Shown piece after piece: positions 1 through 6,465 of a stretch of DNA of 26,499 nt (position 1 is its first letter; the number at the start of each line of letters is the position of its first letter). The stretch is from assembly GCA_041689205.1 (NCBI GenBank), contig JBDNGQ010000200.1, positions 1 through 26,499 of the forward strand, given 5' to 3'. A program made the position numbers and the translations under genes. The DNA is from JAVVEG01 sp041689205. Lineage in GTDB: Bacteria; Pseudomonadota; Gammaproteobacteria; Pseudomonadales; Pseudohongiellaceae. The notes below the pieces were generated by a model, which searched no databases, was not told where the DNA came from, and saw only the letters and a list, made by a program, of their open reading frames with translations.

Positions 1-628
1 CCAACACCTTGGCAATTTCGCCTGCGACAGTATCAGCGTTGATGTTATAGGTGGCGCCATTGGCGTCAGCGCCAATTGGCGCGATTACCGGAATAAAGTC
101 ACTGTTCTCCATCATCTTTAGAACTTCGATGTTGATCTTCTCAACTGAACCCACCATACCGATGTCGAGCAGACTGGATTCTTCTGGCGTGGCCCCTTTG
201 CGGTGTATATGCCGCTTTTTAGCGCGGATAAGATTGCCGTCTTTGCCGGTAATGCCGACGGCGTTGCCGCCATTCTTATTGAGCAGCGCCACTATTTCCT
301 GATTCACCAGGCCACCAAGTACCATTTCCACTACGTCCATGGTAGCGCTGTCGGTTACCCGCATACCGTCAACGAATTCTGATTTGATATTGAGCTTTTC
401 CAGCAGGGAGCCAATCTGAGGGCCGCCGCCATGCACCACCACGGGATTCATGCCGACCAGTTTCATCAGCACGATGTCGCGCGCGAAACTGTTCTTCAGG
501 GTTTCGTCGGTCATCGCATTGCCGCCGTATTTCACGACGATGGTGCAACCGGTAAAGCGCTGGATATAAGGGAGGGCTTCGGTCAGTACGCTGGCGACAT
601 TTTTAGCGGCGGCTAGGTCGAGGGGCAT
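1..628 (-). CDS. argB: Acetylglutamate kinase, C-terminus cut by window edge
   Basis: ArgB phosphorylates N-acetylglutamate with ATP, the second step of arginine biosynthesis, in the cytoplasm. Translating the minus strand from the ATG at 628-626 gives 209 codons that run off the window start. The sequence shows the N-terminal KYGGNAM phosphate-binding segment (Lys33) and VVVHGGGPQIG (about residues 63-73), both hallmarks of the amino-acid kinase fold in this family. Later segments such as INADTVAGEIAKVL also fit ArgB. The family is about 260-300 residues, so roughly a quarter to a third is missing. The ribosome site is weak (AAGAGTGA just upstream). The gene lies downstream of algC on the same strand, 157 bp away, as in the coaBC-dut-algC-argB order known from Pseudomonas. 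Confidence 0.95.
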   Translation of the reverse strand, partial: MPLDLAAAKNVASVLTEALPYIQRFTGCTIVVKYGGNAMTDETLKNSFARDIVLMKLVGMNPVVVHGGGPQIGSLLEKLNIKSEFVDGMRVTDSATMDVVEMVLGGLVNQEIVALLNKNGGNAVGITGKDGNLIRAKKRHIHRKGATPEESSLLDIGMVGSVEKINIEVLKMMENSDFIPVIAPIGADANGATYNINADTVAGEIAKVL

Positions 629-703
629 CAGTTCACTCTTTTTGTCAGGGTTAAGATCCGTATCAGATCAGGCATGGGGCCTGTCTTAACTTCTAAAGCG
701 CAG

Positions 704-709
704 AGTATA
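704..709 (-). promoter_or_regulatory. Candidate -10 element for argB
   Basis: Read on the minus strand this is TATACT, five of six matches to the sigma-70 -10 box, inside the 157-bp algC-argB gap. No convincing -35 box lies 16-18 bp upstream, so the element is tentative. It would let argB be transcribed separately from algC. Confidence 0.3.
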
Positions 710-785
710 CAGCCTGCGGCGAATATTTCATCAGCCAGTCTGCATGTTCTGCGGGGGGCGGTTCTTTGTTCGAGGCGGGGCTTGT

Positions 786-2186
786 TTAAAAACGGAGGGC
801 TGTGTCAACGCGGGACAGTAAGTCACGAAACTGCTGCTGAATCTGCTGCAGGGTTTCCTGATTATCCGCTTCAAAGCGCAGCAGTAGCGCCGGGGTGGTG
901 TTAGAGGCGCGGATCAGGCCCCAGCCATGGCAGAAGTCGGCACGAATTCCATCCAGCGTATTGATGCGCGCCTGCGGGAAATCGGCAAGTTCAGCGATCA
1001 GCGCCATCAGCGTAAATTTATCCTCATCACTGACCTCAATCCGCAGCTCCGGGGTAACCACACTGGTCGGCAGGCTCTGCAACAGCTGCTCGGCACTCAA
1101 TGGACTGGCCGCCAGTATTTCCAGAAAGCGCGCCGCCACATACATGCCATCATCGAAGCCAAACCAGCGGTCTTTGATGAACACATGCGCTGAGAATTCG
1201 GCGCCCACCACGGCATTGCTGTCCTGCATTTTCTGTTTCATAAAGGAATGCCCGCTACGGCTCATCACCGGTATGCCGCCATTCTCTTCAATCAGTGCGC
1301 TGAGCAGATTGCTGCACTTGACGTCGAACACCACCTTCGGATGCTGATAACGCGGCACGATATCGCGGATAAACAGCATCAACAGTCGATCAGTATCAAT
1401 AACATTGCCAGCATTGGTGACTATCACCACGCGATCCCCATCACCATCCAGTGCAATGCCGACATCCGCCTGCTGCTCTTGAACGGTGCTGATCAGGGCC
1501 TGCAGATTTTCCGGAACGGTGGGGTCGGGATGATGATTGGGGAAATGGCCATCAACTTCACAGTACAAGGGCAGCACCTCACACGGCAAGGCAGCAAACA
1601 GCTGTGGAGCTACCAGCGCGGGCACCGCATTGCCGCAGTCAACCACCACCTTCAACGGGCGTTTGAGCTGGATGTCGCCGCAGATTCGCGCCAGATACGC
1701 GGGCATGATATCCAGGGTAGTTAGCGATCCCTTACCGCGGGCGAACTGACCCGTATCGATAAGAGTGCGCAGCATCTGGATCTGCTCAGGGGTGAGGCAG
1801 GTGCGTTGATTCACCATTTTGATGCCGTTGTATTCGGCGGGGTTGTGGCTGGCGGTCAGGATCAGGCCGGAAGACCATTCGGTGGTGTGGGTGCCAAAGT
1901 ACAGCAGCGGTGTCGGGATTATCCCAAGATCGACCAGATTACAGCCCGTGGACAGAATGCCTTTTTTCAAAGCTGCCGATAAGGCGGGGCTGGACAGTCT
2001 GCCATCGGCGCCAAACAGCAGAGTGTGTTGATTGTAGTGCAGCGCTATCGTACCGATAGCCCGACCAATTAATTCGATATCAGGGCTGCTTAGTTCAGTC
2101 TCGGCAATCCCTCGAATATCATAGGCACGGAATATATTGCCGGGTATCGGTAAAACATCAGGTCTGATTTGTGCCGCAATCGCCAT
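786..2186 (-). CDS. algC: Phosphomannomutase/phosphoglucomutase
   Basis: This alpha-D-phosphohexomutase interconverts the 1- and 6-phosphates of mannose and glucose, feeding LPS and exopolysaccharide precursors. The 466-residue length matches the AlgC type. Visible motifs in order are the catalytic phosphoserine loop TASHNP (111-116, Ser113), the Mg-binding loop DGDGDR (247-252), the sugar-specificity loop around 329-334, and the C-terminal phosphate-binding RASNTTP (426-432). The sugar loop reads AEFSAH where the family usually has GEMSGH or GEFSGH: both glycines are alanine, while the contact residues Glu, Ser and His are kept. The ATG at 2186 is preceded by AGAGATA. A sigma-70-like promoter lies directly upstream (2220-2247). 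The neighbours argB and coaBC support the assignment. Confidence 0.95.
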   Translation of the reverse strand: MAIAAQIRPDVLPIPGNIFRAYDIRGIAETELSSPDIELIGRAIGTIALHYNQHTLLFGADGRLSSPALSAALKKGILSTGCNLVDLGIIPTPLLYFGTHTTEWSSGLILTASHNPAEYNGIKMVNQRTCLTPEQIQMLRTLIDTGQFARGKGSLTTLDIMPAYLARICGDIQLKRPLKVVVDCGNAVPALVAPQLFAALPCEVLPLYCEVDGHFPNHHPDPTVPENLQALISTVQEQQADVGIALDGDGDRVVIVTNAGNVIDTDRLLMLFIRDIVPRYQHPKVVFDVKCSNLLSALIEENGGIPVMSRSGHSFMKQKMQDSNAVVGAEFSAHVFIKDRWFGFDDGMYVAARFLEILAASPLSAEQLLQSLPTSVVTPELRIEVSDEDKFTLMALIAELADFPQARINTLDGIRADFCHGWGLIRASNTTPALLLRFEADNQETLQQIQQQFRDLLSRVDTALRF

Positions 2187-2219
2187 TATCTCTAATTCCG
2201 TGAGCTGTCTCAGTGGCTG

Positions 2220-2247
2220 ATTAAACCCGATATAAGCGTGCAGTCAA
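2220..2247 (-). promoter_or_regulatory. Sigma-70-type promoter for algC
   Basis: On the minus strand, TTGACT (2247-2242) and TTTAAT (2225-2220) are separated by 16 bp. Each matches the consensus at five of six bases. It sits 34 bp before the algC start, in the short gap left where dut would be expected. It probably gives algC, and possibly argB, its own transcription. Confidence 0.5.
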
Positions 2248-2253
2248 ACCAGG

Positions 2254-3462
2254 TTAATTACTGCTTATGCCAGTTTTTTCATCCAGACGCTGGCGAATCA
2301 TCTGCAGCATTTGTCGCGCGACGGCGCTCTTACTGGCCGGGCCGAGAAATCGCTCACCATCGCGCCAGAGTCCTGTGGCCGCAATGGAGTCGCTGTTGAA
2401 AGTCGCTGTCGCGTCATTAGCGAAAAGCAGGTCAAGGTTTTTGCGCTGCAGTTTTTCCCGGGCATGAGCTATCAAGTCATGGGTTTCAGCAGCAAAACCG
2501 ACCATAAAGGGATGCGTTGGCAGCGCTGCAATGGTGCCGATTATGTCGGGATTTTTGATCAGTTCCAGGGTCAGCACATCGGCGGATTTCTTGATCTTCC
2601 GCTCGGTGATGGTGGCCGGACGATAATCCGCGACGGCAGCAACACCGATGAACACATCACAGTCCTGGCAGTGGGCCAGGCTTGCTGAGAGCATCTGCTC
2701 AGCACTGACTACATCGACACGATGTACACGATCAGGTGTAGCAAGAGCCACCGGACCGCTGATCAGTGTGACCAGGGCGCCCGCTGCCGCAGCTTCTGCA
2801 GCCAGTGCATAAGCCATTTTTCCGGAGCTGTGATTGCTGATAAAGCGCACCGGGTCAATGGCTTCCCGGGTTGGGCCCGCAGTAATGCACAGCTTCAGAC
2901 CGGCCAGCAGACCGGTATCGAACATTGCGGCACAGGATTCGAGCAGCTCCTGGGGCTCCAGCATTCTGCCCAGACCAACATCGCCACAGGCCTGTTCGCC
3001 AGCAGCCGGCCCAAAGATCAGATAGCCGCGTTGTTGCAGGGTCTCAAGATTATTCTGTGTTGAGGCATTGCTCCACATGCCCTGGTTCATCGCAGGCGCA
3101 ACAGCCACCGGTGCTTTAGTTGCAAGTATTAGCGTGGAGAGGATGTCGTTGGCATGGCCGCTGGCGATACGGGCCATAAAATCGGCACTGGCCGGAGCAA
3201 CAAGGACCAGATCGGGCCAGCGCGCCAGCTCGATATGCCCCATACCCGCTTCAGCATCGGCATCAAGCAGATCAACATGGACGCGGTTGCCGGACAGGGC
3301 CTGCATGGTCAGCGGGGTGATGAATTCGGTAGCGGCCTGGGTCATCACCACCCGAATCTCAGCACCGGCCTTGATAAACAAGCGGGTAAGTTCAGCACAT
3401 TTATAGGCGGCAATTCCGCCAGTGAGTCCGAGCAGGATCCGTTTATTGGCAAGGCTTTTCAT
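2254..3462 (-). CDS. coaBC: Bifunctional phosphopantothenoylcysteine decarboxylase/synthase
   Basis: CoaBC joins cysteine to 4'-phosphopantothenate (CoaB, CTP-dependent) and decarboxylates the product (CoaC, FMN-dependent) in coenzyme A synthesis. The 402-residue protein has both domains. CoaC covers roughly 1-185, with catalytic His76 in GHIELARWPD, the PAMNQGMW motif (Asn126) and the active-site lid Cys159 in GEQACGDVGLGRM. CoaB covers roughly 188-402, with AGPTREAIDPVRFISN from about 195 and the KIKK motif with Lys289. These positions are within one residue of the E. coli numbering I recall, so the start is secure. It is divergent from radC, a common arrangement in this class. Confidence 0.97.
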   Translation of the reverse strand: MKSLANKRILLGLTGGIAAYKCAELTRLFIKAGAEIRVVMTQAATEFITPLTMQALSGNRVHVDLLDADAEAGMGHIELARWPDLVLVAPASADFMARIASGHANDILSTLILATKAPVAVAPAMNQGMWSNASTQNNLETLQQRGYLIFGPAAGEQACGDVGLGRMLEPQELLESCAAMFDTGLLAGLKLCITAGPTREAIDPVRFISNHSSGKMAYALAAEAAAAGALVTLISGPVALATPDRVHRVDVVSAEQMLSASLAHCQDCDVFIGVAAVADYRPATITERKIKKSADVLTLELIKNPDIIGTIAALPTHPFMVGFAAETHDLIAHAREKLQRKNLDLLFANDATATFNSDSIAATGLWRDGERFLGPASKSAVARQMLQMIRQRLDEKTGISSN

Positions 3463-3573
3463 TAATGATCTCTACACCATTTGGCGCTGCGCTCATATTC
3501 AAACCCGAAACAGGCCTTGCAGCAGGTCGCAATGCGCGAAGACTAGCAGCAAGCAGGCGCTTTTTCAAAGCTC

Positions 3574-3582
3574 TGCTATTAT
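3574..3582 (+). promoter_or_regulatory. Extended -10 promoter element for radC
   Basis: TGCTATTAT is an extended -10 element (TGn plus TATTAT, five of six matches). It lies 44 bp before the radC ATG in the coaBC-radC divergent gap. No good -35 box is present, which is usual for extended -10 promoters. Confidence 0.4.
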
Positions 3583-3625
3583 CAAGTAAGGCTTGCAGCA
3601 AGATTATCAGCCATGGAGGGCTTTT

Positions 3626-4300
3626 ATGAGGATCAAGGACTGGCCGGCGGCAGAGCGCCCGCGCGAAAAACTGCTGGCAACAGGCGCCGCGGCGTTATCA
3701 GATGCAGAATTGCTGGCGATATTTCTGCGTACCGGCGTGCAGGGCCTGACTGCACTGGATGTTGCCCGCGAATTGCTGAATAATTTTGGCAGTCTCACCC
3801 GCATCCTGAGCGCCAGCGCTGAAGAGTTCTGTGCGGGCCAAGGCCTGGGGCCAGGCAAGTTTGTGCAGTTGCAGGCGGTGCTGGAGTTATCGCAGCGACA
3901 TCTGCGGGAACGGCTGGAAACCGTTGATGCGTTGACCAATTCAGACCTGACCAGAGATTATCTGCGTGCCCGTATGCGCAACTATGAACGTGAGGTTTTT
4001 GCCTGCCTGTATCTGGATAATCAGCATCGGGTGTTGGCGCTGGAAGAGCTGTTTCATGGCACCATTGATGGCGCCGCCGTGTATCCCAGGGAAGTCGTCA
4101 AGCGCTGCCTGCATAATAATGCCGCTGCGGTGATCTTTGCACACAACCATCCTTCCGGTGTTGCCGAACCGAGTCAGGCGGACATCAGTATCACCAGACG
4201 TTTAAAGATAGCGTTGAACACCATTGATGTGCGCGTACTTGATCATGTGGTGGTAGGTAATATGGAGGTGGTATCCTTTGCTGAGCGAGGTCTGTTGTAG
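3626..4300 (+). CDS. radC: RadC family JAB/MPN-domain protein
   Basis: RadC proteins carry an N-terminal helix-hairpin-helix-like region and a C-terminal JAB1/MPN metalloprotease-like fold. Their cellular role is unsettled; the old DNA-repair assignment has not held up. With the ATG at 3626 the protein has 224 residues, matching the family. The start is chosen because GGAGGG (3615-3620) sits 5 bp upstream; an in-frame TTG at 3593 has no comparable site. The N-terminus MRIKDWPAAERPREKLL is typical. The metal motif HNHPSGVAEPSQAD provides His173, His175 and Asp186. The gene is followed by rpmB and rpmG, as in E. coli. Confidence 0.95.
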   Translation: MRIKDWPAAERPREKLLATGAAALSDAELLAIFLRTGVQGLTALDVARELLNNFGSLTRILSASAEEFCAGQGLGPGKFVQLQAVLELSQRHLRERLETVDALTNSDLTRDYLRARMRNYEREVFACLYLDNQHRVLALEELFHGTIDGAAVYPREVVKRCLHNNAAAVIFAHNHPSGVAEPSQADISITRRLKIALNTIDVRVLDHVVVGNMEVVSFAERGLL

Positions 4301-4340
4301 GATTTATAGCGAAGGTATTTAAAAGAGCCACAGCAGCGCT

Positions 4341-4385
4341 GGTGTAAAAGGACATGATGTAAAAGGACGTGCTGTAAAAGAAAAG
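4341..4385 (+). repeat. Three 15-bp tandem repeats in the rpmB leader region
   Basis: Three adjacent 15-bp units share the core TGTAAAAG: GGTGTAAAAGGACAT, GATGTAAAAGGACGT and GCTGTAAAAGAAAAG. They occupy 4341-4355, 4356-4370 and 4371-4385 in the radC-rpmB gap. The first two differ at two positions; the third has diverged further. Origin by local duplication is likely; function is unknown. Confidence 0.85.
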
Positions 4386-4439
4386 GAGCCTCTGCTTGCT
4401 ATTGGATAGCCGTTTTGGTATAAAACGCAGCTCTTTTTT
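4386..4439 (+). terminator. Weak candidate terminator after radC
   Basis: GAGC (4386-4389) can pair with GCTC (4430-4433), with a further TGC/GCA pairing inside and a run of six T following (4434-4439). An alternative inner stem is CGTTTT/AAAACG (4411-4416 and 4422-4427). The stem is bulged and the loop large, so this is only a tentative Rho-independent terminator. Confidence 0.25.
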
Positions 4440-4493
4440 CGGTAGGCCGGAAGCTTTGTAAGGAATTGCAGAGATCTGCAGAAGTCCGCAGTC

Positions 4494-4523
4494 TTGACCC
4501 GATGTGTCACGGAAATTTCTACA
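4494..4523 (+). promoter_or_regulatory. Candidate promoter for rpmB-rpmG
   Basis: TTGACC (4494-4499) matches five of six -35 bases. TCTACA (4518-4523), 18 bp downstream, is a weak -10 box. The pair lies 39 bp before the rpmB start, a suitable place for the ribosomal-protein promoter. Confidence 0.35.
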
Positions 4524-4561
4524 AGTGCGCCCGCCACAAGTTTTGTAATGAGGCAAGCTAA

Positions 4562-4798
4562 ATGGCTAACGTATGTATGGTAACGGGTAAACGACCCATT
4601 ACAGGAAATAATGTTTCACACGCGAATAACAGAACCAAGCGTCGTTTTTCGCCAAACACGCAGACACATCGGTTCTGGGTTGAGTCAGAAAAGCGGTTTG
4701 TGAAATTGAAAGTATCTACCAAAGGTATGCGTACTATCGACAAGAACGGCATTGATGCAGTTCTTTCCGAAATCCGCGCCGGCGGTGCAAAAGTCTAA
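4562..4798 (+). CDS. rpmB: 50S ribosomal protein L28 (bL28)
   Basis: The 78-residue protein is a full-length bL28 of the large ribosomal subunit. The N-terminus MANVCMVTGKRPITGNN, the centre TKRRFSPN and HRFWVESEKRFVKLKVS, and KGMRTIDKNGID are strongly conserved in gammaproteobacteria. It lacks the paired CxxC zinc motifs found in some L28 proteins (only one Cys), so it is the zinc-free form. rpmG follows after 32 bp, the normal rpmBG operon. A tandem-repeat leader lies upstream. Confidence 0.98.
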   Translation: MANVCMVTGKRPITGNNVSHANNRTKRRFSPNTQTHRFWVESEKRFVKLKVSTKGMRTIDKNGIDAVLSEIRAGGAKV

Positions 4799-4830
4799 TT
4801 AATTTATCCTGATTCAGGTGGTATGCAGCA

Positions 4831-4986
4831 ATGCGCGATAAGATCAAGATGGTTTCTTCTGAGAAAACCGGTCACTACTACACAACCGACAAGAACAAGC
4901 GAACTACGCCAGACAAGCTTGAGAAGAAAATGTACGACCCGGTTGTTCGTAAGCACGTCATTTATAAAGAAGCCAAAATCAAGTAA
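4831..4986 (+). CDS. rpmG: 50S ribosomal protein L33 (bL33)
   Basis: This 51-residue reading frame starts at the ATG at 4831 and ends with TAA at 4984-4986. Visible blocks are MRDKIKMVSSEKTGHYYTT, DKNKRTTPDKLEKKMYDP and VVRKHVIYKEAKIK, a clear match to the cysteine-free, zinc-independent bL33 of gammaproteobacteria. A ribosome site AGGTGG lies at 4816-4821, 9 bp upstream. An ATG at 4823 is in another frame and is not the start. The gene is co-transcribed with rpmB. Confidence 0.97.
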   Translation: MRDKIKMVSSEKTGHYYTTDKNKRTTPDKLEKKMYDPVVRKHVIYKEAKIK

Positions 4987-5008
4987 TTACCTCGGTATTT
5001 ATTGTGCA

Positions 5009-5034
5009 GGTTCAGCTCTGCTAAGGGCTGAGCC
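5009..5034 (+). other. Stem-loop downstream of rpmG without a T tract
   Basis: GGTTCAGC (5009-5016) and GCTGAGCC (5027-5034) form an 8-bp stem with one G-T pair, 22 bp after the rpmG stop. It is followed by a run of A on the plus strand, not T, so it is not a standard Rho-independent terminator. It may mark the 3' end of the rpmBG message by another route. Confidence 0.3.
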
Positions 5035-5106
5035 GAAAAAATCCTGTGCTTAAGGGCTGCGCTTTGAAAGTCTTGCGCTGAAGGATTGCGCGGACGCCCT
5101 GCGCGT

Positions 5107-5142
5107 CTCTGCAGCCGATAAGTTTAACCCCCGGCTGCAGAG
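5107..5142. repeat. 11-bp perfect inverted repeat next to the transposase stop
   Basis: CTCTGCAGCCG (5107-5117) and CGGCTGCAGAG (5132-5142) are exact reverse complements around a 14-nt loop. The repeat ends 7 bp before the transposase stop codon. No T tract follows on either strand. REP-associated transposases are known to sit beside hairpin-forming REP units, so this is a candidate REP-like or recognition hairpin. A factor-dependent terminator is the alternative. Confidence 0.7.
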
Positions 5143-5149
5143 CGGGCTC

Positions 5150-6121
5150 TTACTTCTTCTCCTTGCTTAATTCCTTAATCAACTTATTGGTAGCCGTCTG
5201 AACTTTCGGATTCTCCGTGAATTCCTTTTTCAGCTTGCCGACCGTTGTCGAAACAGTGCCATAGCGCTTGAGCTTGAACAGTTTGGCAATGGTCTGCAGG
5301 GTCACTGCGGACAGCTCCTGACAAAGATACATGGCCACCCAGCGTGGCACGTTCTTTGATCCCGGTCCACGAGCCGCGGTATAGATGGATTCCTCAGTAA
5401 CTTTGAATTGCTTTGCCACAGCGCTGACTATCTGGGCACAGGATGGGCGCCATTTTGAATGAACGCCACGTGAAACACCCCGCACCTTGGTGGCGGAACG
5501 TTTCGATTTTGCGGCTTTCTTAAACTTCTCATCCCCCATCACCGAAGCCAGGTTCTTCTTGCCATAGAAATGAGCCAGTTCTTCGTCAACACCCTGCTTC
5601 ACGTATTCCGCATAGGTGCTGTACCGTTTTGGTCCGCTGACACCCAGTTGCCCCAGCGTTTCGTCACGTACCAGCCATCCCGGCACTTTTGCTTTATTGA
5701 TATAGGCCTGGTAACTCGACCAGGGCCAGGTATCCAAATCAGATTTTTTAACGCCACTGTGAAGGTAGCGGGTCAGCGGCAGCAGATACTTGTCGGGCTG
5801 CACCAGCACGGCCTTATAACGTCCGCGGAACAGTGAGCCTTCTGATTTTTTAAGTTTCTGGAAATGCTGCGTATACAGCCCGTCTACCTGACGCATAAAG
5901 CGACTGAGATTGGCTTCCGGCGTTTTGATCAGCAGATGATACTGATCTTTCAACAGGCAGTAGGCATGCACTTGAACGTTAAGGCGGAAGCAGGTGTCTT
6001 CCAGCGAAGCCAGGAACGCATCGAAATACTTATCGGACGGGAAGACACGCTGATGATCAAGCGCGAAGTTTGAAACATGATAATAAGCGTCTGGATATTC
6101 TATGCGTAATGGTCTGGCCAT
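5150..6121 (-). CDS. Y1/REP-associated-type transposase with degenerate HUH motif and DnaA-like C-terminus
   Basis: The first ~150 residues match the Y1_Tnp (IS200-like, REP-associated tyrosine transposase) family. They show MARPLRIEYPDAYYHV at the N-terminus, VHAYCLL, NLSRFMRQVDGLYTQHF (candidate catalytic Tyr83), GSLFRGRYKAVLV and WPWSSYQAY. Two features are unusual. The metal-binding motif, normally NHYH, reads DQYH (59-62), so the first HUH histidine is glutamine. The segment after RYLH is also shorter than usual. Residues about 225-310 resemble DnaA domain IV, with IVSAVAKQFKV, VPRWVAMYLCQEL and LFKLKRYGTVSTTV. That combination is known in some members of this family. The frame is intact at 323 residues and Lys-rich at the end. 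Loss of catalytic activity or a domesticated DNA-binding role is inferred, not shown. It lies between rpmG and cmoB and is flanked by repeats. Confidence 0.9.
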   Translation of the reverse strand: MARPLRIEYPDAYYHVSNFALDHQRVFPSDKYFDAFLASLEDTCFRLNVQVHAYCLLKDQYHLLIKTPEANLSRFMRQVDGLYTQHFQKLKKSEGSLFRGRYKAVLVQPDKYLLPLTRYLHSGVKKSDLDTWPWSSYQAYINKAKVPGWLVRDETLGQLGVSGPKRYSTYAEYVKQGVDEELAHFYGKKNLASVMGDEKFKKAAKSKRSATKVRGVSRGVHSKWRPSCAQIVSAVAKQFKVTEESIYTAARGPGSKNVPRWVAMYLCQELSAVTLQTIAKLFKLKRYGTVSTTVGKLKKEFTENPKVQTATNKLIKELSKEKK

Positions 6122-6151
6122 TGGCTGAGTTCCCGGGTTCTATTAATATTG

Positions 6152-6207
6152 TTATCAGGGCTGACTTTTTATCAGGACTACTTTTTATCAGTACTTCCTC
6201 TTATCAA
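6152..6207 (+). repeat. Array of four TTATCA repeats upstream of the transposase
   Basis: TTATCA begins at 6152, 6169, 6185 and 6201, spacings of 17, 16 and 16 bp. The first three continue as TTATCAG and share partly similar following bases (GGCTGACTTT, GACTACTTT, TACTTCCTC). The array lies 31-86 bp before the transposase start. The shared TTATC is also the start of the DnaA-box consensus TTATCCACA, which is suggestive given the DnaA-like domain of the neighbouring protein. Binding is not demonstrated. Confidence 0.75.
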
Positions 6208-6301
6208 AACGTCTTCATTTCAAAACTTATTTAATATTAGAGCTGACCCTGACCAATGCTTCCGGGTCAGTTGATTATAACGATACGTCAAGATGGCACA
6301 G

Positions 6302-6322
6302 ATTTCAAAAGGATTTTGAAAT
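6302..6322. repeat. AT-rich perfect palindrome
   Basis: ATTTCAAAA (6302-6310) and TTTTGAAAT (6314-6322) are exact reverse complements around a 3-nt centre. It could be an operator or a weak hairpin at the end of the cmoB transcript. No T run follows, so a standard terminator is unlikely. Confidence 0.6.
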
Positions 6323-6465
6323 TGCAGACATGGCGCCGGTAGCCTATCGTCCGGTGTAACGTTCGTTAAGAAAAGCACGTTTCCATTGCCCTTATGAACT
6401 ACTTATTCCATTGCTTAAGCAGAGCATTCCAGTTTAGCGGCAGCGTTTGGGTGAAATCAGTGGGA

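Larger units (their letters stand above)
6122..6465. other. Intergenic region between transposase and cmoB
   Basis: This 344-bp stretch has no convincing gene on either strand. It holds the TTATCA repeat array (6152-6207), a 7-bp inverted repeat CTGACCC/GGGTCAG near 6243-6270, and an AT-rich palindrome (6302-6322). It is more AT-rich than the flanking genes. It must contain the transposase promoter and the 3' end of the cmoB message, but I see no clear boxes or T-tract terminator. Confidence 0.6.

Noticed and set aside
4191..4752. Several minus-strand open frames across radC-rpmB
   Set aside because: They are antisense to radC or rpmB or made of repeat DNA, with no ribosome site or family resemblance.
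5009..5040. Rho-independent terminator after rpmG
   Set aside because: The 8-bp stem is real but is followed by A, not T, on the plus strand, so it was listed only as a stem-loop.
4823..5053. An open frame beginning at ATG 4823
   Set aside because: It overlaps rpmG in another frame; the rpmG product in the frame from 4831 is an unmistakable L33.
5107..6322. Complete insertion sequence with terminal inverted repeats
   Set aside because: No matching inverted repeats or target-site duplication were found at the two ends of the transposase gene; the hairpin and palindrome differ in sequence.
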